This document shows, in pieces, positions 58,966-64,000 of a stretch of DNA of 64,000 bases. The translations under genes were made by a program, and so were the position numbers. Numbering within the stretch: the stretch's first letter is position 1; every line of letters begins with the position of its first letter. Location of the stretch: NCBI RefSeq assembly GCF_042695135.1, contig NZ_CP170547.1:3410001-3474000 (forward strand), written 5' to 3'. The notes below the pieces were generated by a model. That model saw only the letters and a program-made list of their open reading frames with translations, was not told the origin of the DNA and made no database searches. Origin of the DNA: Epilithonimonas sp042695135 (GTDB lineage Bacteria; Bacteroidota; Bacteroidia; Flavobacteriales; Weeksellaceae).

Positions 58966-59469
58966 TTATGAATTAGAATAAATGAGATAAATAATAAAGA
59001 TTGTGAAAATAGCTGCCAAAAGTACAACTTTCCATTTTCCCGAACCTTCTTCTTCTATGAAAAGTGTATTTTTCTGACTTTGAAATTTCGTGGGGTTTTC
59101 CAGATATTCTTTTTCATAAGCGATGATTTCCGGCTTGTCTCCCATTACTTTTTTAACCTCAGCCCAATCTGGGTCGGAAGGAAAAACTATTTTTTCCGGT
59201 TGATTATTCAACTTTAATTTGACGGTGAGTTGTCCATGTTTGCTGAAAGTCTTTACCGAAACATTACTGTTAGTTAAGGAATTATCTTCATCAAAGTGTG
59301 TTTCTTTGCTTTGAATGGCTTCTACTAAATCCTTCGAATTTTTAAGACCTAAACCCGTTTTATCGAATACCAGTTTGATGGCGTTTATCTTTTCATTTTG
59401 TTGGAGCAATTCTTCAATTTCCTGCCTGTCGAGATTGTGTTCTTGCAGTAATGCGTCGATGTCTTTCAT
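58966..59469 (-). CDS. L7/L12 C-terminal-like domain protein with C-terminal membrane helix
   Basis: A 167-residue protein starting MKDIDALLQEHNLDRQEIEE. Residues about 28-50 (NAIKLVFDKTGLGLKNSKDL, then VEAI) resemble the C-terminal domain of ribosomal protein L7/L12. A variable region follows, then a C-terminal helix (WKVVLLAAIFTIFIIYLIYS) that anchors it to the membrane. L7/L12-like domains outside the ribosome are known in small proteins of unknown role. The start at 59469 is preferred over the longer frame from 59589. It lies 3 bases before the xth start, in the same operon. Confidence 0.65.
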   Translation of the reverse strand: MKDIDALLQEHNLDRQEIEELLQQNEKINAIKLVFDKTGLGLKNSKDLVEAIQSKETHFDEDNSLTNSNVSVKTFSKHGQLTVKLKLNNQPEKIVFPSDPDWAEVKKVMGDKPEIIAYEKEYLENPTKFQSQKNTLFIEEEGSGKWKVVLLAAIFTIFIIYLIYSNS

Positions 59470-59599
59470 AATTTCTACTTTGGTTTTCAAGATTAAGTAA
59501 TTCAGAACAAACTCCGTTGACTTTTGGAAATGATTTGGTTGAAATTCAAAGTTCGGAATTTTGAGTTGAATCGTCAAAAGAAATACCAAACCTCAACAT

Positions 59600-59726
59600 A
59601 GCCCCGATAGTAACGGCATCCTTTTTTGCTTTTTGAGGAAAACTTTGTTTGGATGGCAAAACGTTCTAAAGCAAAAAAGATATAGCCCTTCGATAAACTC
59701 AGGATAAATTACTAGCGGGTTGGACT
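59600..59726 (+). repeat. dispersed structured intergenic repeat, family 1 (copy C, interrupted)
   Basis: AGCCCCGATAGTAACGGCAT (59600 on) is followed by TTTTTTGC (59622-59629) facing GCAAAAAA (59671-59678), and AGCGGGTTGGACT closes the element. A CCCTTCGATAAACTCAGGAT stretch (about 59687 on), like a family 2 arm, interrupts the 3' half. The element occupies much of the 358-base gap up to porX. Confidence 0.5.
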
Positions 59727-59768
59727 GTTGACAAGAATGACCAAACGTGTTACTCCAAAAAAGAAAAA

Positions 59769-59794
59769 GGCGGAAAAAGTTCCCTCTTTCCGCC
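59769..59794 (-). terminator. intrinsic terminator of porX
   Basis: On the reverse strand GGCGGAAA and TTTCCGCC form an 8-bp stem followed by TTTTTCTT. It lies 33 bases after the porX stop. Confidence 0.75.
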
Positions 59795-59827
59795 CAATAA
59801 ACCCAAATCAAATAAACTATGAAAAAA

Positions 59828-61372
59828 CTACTTGGGTTCTAGGATGCTTATCGGGATGATGACCTCCTCGAGGGAAATCCCACCGTGCTGATAAGTGTCT
59901 TTGTAATAATTCACAAAGTGATTATAGTTCTTCGGGTATGCTAAAAATATATTGTTTTTCGCAAATATATACTTTGAACTCAGGTTTCCTTTGGGAAGAA
60001 AGAGTTTGCCCGGGTCATTGACTGCCCAAACGTCTTTGTCTTCGTAGGTTAAACTTCGTCCGGTTTTATATCTTATGTTGGTAGACGTTTCTCTGTCACC
60101 AACTACCTTACTAGGTTTTTTAACATAAATTGTGCCGTGATCGGTTGTGATGACCAATTTGAATCCATTTTCTGCTGCAGTTTTGATAATTTTCAGTAAA
60201 GATGAATTCTCGAACCAGTTGTATGTGAGCGACCTGAAGGTTTTATCGTCTCTAATTAATTGATTTACAATATTATTATCGGTTTTTGCGTGAGACAAAA
60301 TATCGATGAAGTTGTAAACAATTACTAGTAAGTCATTATTTTTATGCTGGTTGAAATCTTCTAAAATTTTTCTTTCGAAGTCTGAATTCAGGATTTTCAG
60401 GTATTTCATTGATTTGCCTGATAGTCCCAAACGCTTCATCTGATCTTCCAGGAAGTCTCTTTCGAATTCGTTTTTGTTGCCTTCTTCATTGTCATTGAAC
60501 CAATTGTTCGGGAATCTTTTCTCGATTTCGGATGGCATCAGTCCTGCAAAGAAAGAATTACGCGCATATTGTGTCGCCGTTGGCAAAATACTGAAGTAAT
60601 AGTCTTCAGAAGTTTTATTGTAGAACTTTGTGAATAATGGTTCTATCACTTTCCACTGGTCGTACCTGAGATTATCGATCATAAGCAACAAAACTTTATC
60701 TTTCTCTAATTCAGATTTCACTTTGTCTTTGAAGAGCGTGTGGCTCATCATTGGTTTATCGTTGCCGTGCAGCCACTCTTCGTAATTATTTTCTATGAAT
60801 TTTGAGAATTGGATATTGGCTTCTTCTTTTTGATTTTGAAGCAGATCAGCGAACTCGTTATCAGAAACTTTATCGAATTTCACTTCCCAGTTCAGGATTT
60901 TTTTATAATATTCTGCCCAATCCTGATAAGTTCTCAAGTAGGACAATTCCATACTCAGGTTTCTGAATTCTTGTTGATAATCAACGATTGTCTTTTGTTC
61001 AACGAGAGATTCACTTTGAAGGATTTTTTTGAGTGACAAAAGAACCTGATTAGGATTTACAGGTTTCAAAATATAATCCTCGATTTGAGAACCAATTGCC
61101 TGTTCCATAATGTGTTCCTCCTCACTTTTGGTGACCATTACGATCTTTATAGCATTATCTTTTTCTTTGATCATAGGAATAGCTTCCAGACCAGATATTC
61201 CCGGCATATTTTCGTCAAGAAGGGTCAATACGAATTTTTCTTTTTCTATCAATTCCAAAGCCTCATTCACGTTGTTCACTGGTGTTACAGTGTAGCCTTT
61301 GTTTTCCAAAAAGACAATATGAGGTTTGAGAAGATCTACTTCATCATCGATCCATAAAATTTTTCCTGACAT
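59828..61372 (-). CDS. porX: PorX, response regulator with PglZ phosphatase domain (type IX secretion)
   Basis: A 514-residue regulator. The receiver domain (1-120) has IDDEVD and the phosphoacceptor Asp53 in LLDENMPG. A helical linker precedes a PglZ/alkaline-phosphatase-like domain (about 200-514): LLLMIDNLRYDQW, ILPTATQYARNSFFAGLMP and ITTDHGTIY. PorX works with the kinase PorY to control type IX secretion and is found as a single gene in Flavobacteriia. A TACTTTTG -7 box lies at 61398-61405 (reverse strand). The C25 protease and the 10874 protein are likely clients of the system. Confidence 0.92.
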   Translation of the reverse strand: MSGKILWIDDEVDLLKPHIVFLENKGYTVTPVNNVNEALELIEKEKFVLTLLDENMPGISGLEAIPMIKEKDNAIKIVMVTKSEEEHIMEQAIGSQIEDYILKPVNPNQVLLSLKKILQSESLVEQKTIVDYQQEFRNLSMELSYLRTYQDWAEYYKKILNWEVKFDKVSDNEFADLLQNQKEEANIQFSKFIENNYEEWLHGNDKPMMSHTLFKDKVKSELEKDKVLLLMIDNLRYDQWKVIEPLFTKFYNKTSEDYYFSILPTATQYARNSFFAGLMPSEIEKRFPNNWFNDNEEGNKNEFERDFLEDQMKRLGLSGKSMKYLKILNSDFERKILEDFNQHKNNDLLVIVYNFIDILSHAKTDNNIVNQLIRDDKTFRSLTYNWFENSSLLKIIKTAAENGFKLVITTDHGTIYVKKPSKVVGDRETSTNIRYKTGRSLTYEDKDVWAVNDPGKLFLPKGNLSSKYIFAKNNIFLAYPKNYNHFVNYYKDTYQHGGISLEEVIIPISILEPK

Positions 61373-61511
61373 ATATTTTTATTTAAGTTTAAAGTATCAA
61401 AAGTATGACCAAAATATCACAATAATATTTAAATAAACAGAGAGTTGGCGTTAAATATTAGTTAAAGGAATTTTTTATTTTTTTATATTTGATAATAACT
61501 AATCTCCAAGA

Positions 61512-63341
61512 ATGAAATCAGTTCTAAGTCTATCACTAATTTTTATTTTTTCATTATTTTTTTCCCAGGATTTTGAATGGGGAAAACCATCTCAGGAAGA
61601 GATTGAGTTGAAAAGTGTTCCTTTTGAACCAACTGCAGATGCCGTAACATTGAAAGAATATGGTGAGCTTAAAATAGATTATGTAGGATATGAGCTGGAA
61701 GAACATATCAGAATTAAAATATTATCTCCTAATGGATTCTCCTCTGCACAGAAAAAATGGAGCTATAATTCTAGTAATAGATTTGATAAAGTCATCTTCC
61801 GAGAAGCTCAAACAATTAATATTGTGGATGGAAAAACAGTTATTACACCGATTGACAAAAAAGACATTTTGGTTTACAACCAAAGTAATGACATTGAAGA
61901 ATTAGCAATAGCTTTCCCTAATATAAAAGTGGGTTCTATCATAGAATATAAAGTCAAAATAATAAGACCTTACAATATATATTATTCAGCTTGGTATTTT
62001 CAAAATGCCTTGCCTACACTTTCGTCAAAATTGAAATTGAAATCTGCTTCAGGAACTTATACTTTAATTTTCCCTACACCTAAATTAGGAAAAAAATATA
62101 TTGGAAAAAACAAATTAAGGGAATGGGAACTGAATAACGTTCCCAGTTACAATACCTACACCAAAATTTATAACATTTCTGATAATGTGGAAAGAATTAC
62201 ATTCCAATACACTTCTGCAAAGAGCTTCTACGGTACTTATTATTCAGAAAGTACTTGGCAAGGATTTAAAAATCTGATTAATAGTAAAAAAGAAAAAAGC
62301 GTCGAAGATTTGGATTTTAGAGAATATGCAAATAAAATACAAACAGGAAAAAATAAATTTGAAACATTAAAAAATTGTCTGAAATTCTTAAGAGACAATT
62401 ATAAATGGGATAAATACTATGCGACAAGTACAGATAGATTGAAAAGTAATTTTCTAAGAACAAAAACAGGCAATACTGCTGATTTTAATATTTTCCTACA
62501 AGGCATCCTGAGGGAGAAAAAGATTAATTCTCAATTAGCTGTCAACAGTTTGAGGAGCAATGGCAGAATTATCGTTGGTTATACTGTATTATCAAAATTG
62601 CAGACATTGGTCACAATTGTAAGTTTGGATAAAGAAGAAAAAACAATGGTAGATGCTGCTATTTCCAAACCGGAAGATGGTCATTTTCTTTCTAGAAATT
62701 ATTTTAATCATTTAGTTTTCGGCTTAGATAATATTAGTGATAATTTCATAGAAGTTTCCCCTAATCTTTCAGAATATGTATCTCAGCAGGAATTGGATAT
62801 AAGAAACGATTCTTTGAACCTAAAAATCCGGGATCAATTCAAAGGATATTTTGAATTATCTTCTTACAAAGAACAAGCTTTCATAAAAGAACCTGTTGTA
62901 AAAATCACGGAAGGTGATAAAAAAGAATTAGAAGAATGGAAGATTAATTACAGAACCGTCAACCTAGAAAATCCTAACTCTTCTTTCCTTACAATAGAGA
63001 ATCCCTTTGTAGAAAAGATTAAAGAGTTAACTGTTGAAAAAGACAGAGATTACCCAGTCGAATTAGATTTTCCTTTTCTGAAAACCATTCAGCTCAAAGT
63101 AAAGATACCCGAAGATTATATCTTGAATACTGATAATTTTAAAGAAACCATTTCTGTATTTGATGGAAAATTGCAATATGCTCAAAGTGTAGGATATAAA
63201 GAAAATAATGAAGCGGTTATCACGTGGTCTCTTCTCATCAATCAAATTATTTTTCAACCAAAGGAAATTAATCAGTACATTGATTTTACAAACAAACTTT
63301 CTAATACTGTCTCAAAAATTGCAGTATTAAAAAAGAAATAA
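61512..63341 (+). CDS. DUF3857 protein with degenerate transglutaminase-like domain
   Basis: A 609-residue exported protein: signal peptide (1-18), DUF3857 beta-sandwich (about 45-230; LKEYGELKIDYVGYELEEHI shortened to YVGYELEEHI), transglutaminase-like core (about 270-380) and a C-terminal beta domain. In active transglutaminase-like proteins the core has a GxCxD-type site; here it reads KTGNTADFN, with no cysteine, so the active Cys is missing. The role is unknown, perhaps envelope-associated. It is transcribed divergently from porX. Confidence 0.8.
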   Translation: MKSVLSLSLIFIFSLFFSQDFEWGKPSQEEIELKSVPFEPTADAVTLKEYGELKIDYVGYELEEHIRIKILSPNGFSSAQKKWSYNSSNRFDKVIFREAQTINIVDGKTVITPIDKKDILVYNQSNDIEELAIAFPNIKVGSIIEYKVKIIRPYNIYYSAWYFQNALPTLSSKLKLKSASGTYTLIFPTPKLGKKYIGKNKLREWELNNVPSYNTYTKIYNISDNVERITFQYTSAKSFYGTYYSESTWQGFKNLINSKKEKSVEDLDFREYANKIQTGKNKFETLKNCLKFLRDNYKWDKYYATSTDRLKSNFLRTKTGNTADFNIFLQGILREKKINSQLAVNSLRSNGRIIVGYTVLSKLQTLVTIVSLDKEEKTMVDAAISKPEDGHFLSRNYFNHLVFGLDNISDNFIEVSPNLSEYVSQQELDIRNDSLNLKIRDQFKGYFELSSYKEQAFIKEPVVKITEGDKKELEEWKINYRTVNLENPNSSFLTIENPFVEKIKELTVEKDRDYPVELDFPFLKTIQLKVKIPEDYILNTDNFKETISVFDGKLQYAQSVGYKENNEAVITWSLLINQIIFQPKEINQYIDFTNKLSNTVSKIAVLKKK

Positions 63342-63342
63342 A

Positions 63343-63370
63343 AAAACTTTGCCGTTGTCAGCAAAGTTTT
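63343..63370. terminator. bidirectional terminator between the DUF3857 and RNase G genes
   Basis: AAAACTTTGC (63343-63352) and GCAAAGTTTT (63361-63370) form a perfect 10-bp stem with an 8-base loop, flanked by A- and T-rich sequence. Confidence 0.85.
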
Positions 63371-63375
63371 AAATT

Positions 63376-64000
63376 TTAATTGGAAAAGCTCATCAGCTCT
63401 TTTTTCTGAGCGTTGTAGAGATGAAACTCAAGCATTTTGAAAGAATCTCTCGGGATAATCGTCACCCATTTTTTGTACTTCAGAAACCATTTGTTCTGTA
63501 TACTTGCAAGACCTTTCGTAAGATAAGCTTCTACGAATGGATGCACGTGCAGGAAAAGTTTGCCTTTTTCCGTCTGCATCAGGGCTCTGATAGAATCCTC
63601 CATTTTTTCGATAATAACAATTGGTGCGATGATCTCGCCGTCTTTGTTTGGATTTTCTTCGTTTGTTTCGATATGTTTTTCGGAACGGACACGCTGTCTT
63701 GTCATCTGGATAAGACCAAACTTCGAAGGCGGAAGAATCTTGTGTCTTGCCTTATCGCGCTTCATCTCGTCACGGAAATGTTCATACAATTCTTTTCTGT
63801 GTTCTGCATCTACCATATCAATGAAATCCACAACGATGATTCCGCCCATATCACGAAGACGCAATTGTCTTGCAATCTCTGTAGCAGCCATTTTATTGAC
63901 TGTCAAAGCGTGCATTTTATTGGTAGAAGACGAGGAAATATTGTTTCCGGAATTTACATCCACCACGTGAAGTGCTTCTGTATGCTCGATTACGAGATAA
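63376..64000 (-). CDS. rng: ribonuclease G/E family protein (partial, C-terminal part)
   Basis: The last 207 codons are present and the frame runs off at base 64000. The visible part begins YLVIEHTEALHVVDVNSG, which holds a catalytic metal Asp of the RNase E/G DNase I-like domain, followed by AATEIARQLRLRDMGGIIVVD with the second catalytic Asp (in IVVDFIDM), and ends after a short C-terminal region without the E-type scaffold. It matures rRNA and decays mRNA. The Zn-link CPxCxG is not present in this part. Confidence 0.88.
   Translation of the reverse strand, partial: YLVIEHTEALHVVDVNSGNNISSSSTNKMHALTVNKMAATEIARQLRLRDMGGIIVVDFIDMVDAEHRKELYEHFRDEMKRDKARHKILPPSKFGLIQMTRQRVRSEKHIETNEENPNKDGEIIAPIVIIEKMEDSIRALMQTEKGKLFLHVHPFVEAYLTKGLASIQNKWFLKYKKWVTIIPRDSFKMLEFHLYNAQKKELMSFSN

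Overview
The window reads as chromosomal DNA of a low-GC Flavobacteriia, most likely Chryseobacterium or a close Weeksellaceae relative. This rests on the gene families (PorX and type IX secretion cargo, Bacteroidetes-specific DUF4254, DUF4292 and DUF3857 proteins, GH92 mannosidase) and on promoters of the Bacteroidetes type (TAnnTTTG at -7, often TTG about 19 bases upstream) in front of many genes. These promoters were used to decide several starts. No rRNA, prophage, insertion sequence or CRISPR array was seen; there is one tRNA (Cys).

Layout. 1-10.8 kb: partial CoA-transferase, homogentisate dioxygenase, a Bax-inhibitor-like membrane protein, a TonB receptor with a thioredoxin-like partner behind a palindromic operator, an Mpl-like ligase, and a LytTR regulator/TPR histidine kinase pair. 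10.8-14.8 kb: an operon of exported proteins (a type IX cargo protein and an 849-residue repeat protein), then three tandem promoter-like box plus hairpin units that look like small RNA genes. 14.8-20.6 kb: a seven-gene Ter stress-response operon (HAD, PRTase, TerD, TelA, unknown, TerD, TerC). 20.8-25.8 kb: tRNA-Cys, RibB with a degenerate RibA-like domain, M1 peptidase, dienoyl-CoA reductase-like SDR. 25.9-35.4 kb: four consecutive cassettes, each an oxidoreductase followed by a paralogous AraC regulator, then a divergent HxlR/azoreductase pair; together probably a reactive-electrophile or carbonyl detoxification region. 35.5-50 kb: pyrC, GH92, a flippase, a nucleotidyltransferase, an envelope operon (DUF4292, EnvC-like, TatA, DUF4254, lipoprotein, RibA), HU, panD, a flippase-like protein and a DUF2130 protein. 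50-54 kb: cupin, uvrC and a small AT-rich toxin-antitoxin-chaperone island at the 3' end of uvrC. 54-64 kb: C25 peptidase, UPF0126 channel, exonuclease III, porX, DUF3857 protein and partial RNase G.

The most notable observations are: (1) four promoters in the AraC array share one exact architecture, a direct repeat of TTTsGmTACA at a 21-bp period whose second copy starts exactly 30 bp before a CAACTTTG-type -7 box; (2) the toxin-antitoxin-SecB-like island is flanked by a 24-bp duplication of the uvrC 3' end that re-encodes the last seven residues and a stop with synonymous changes; (3) the three tandem box-plus-hairpin units; (4) a 22-bp periodic array of CTGCGCA boxes; and (5) several families of dispersed intergenic hairpin repeats.
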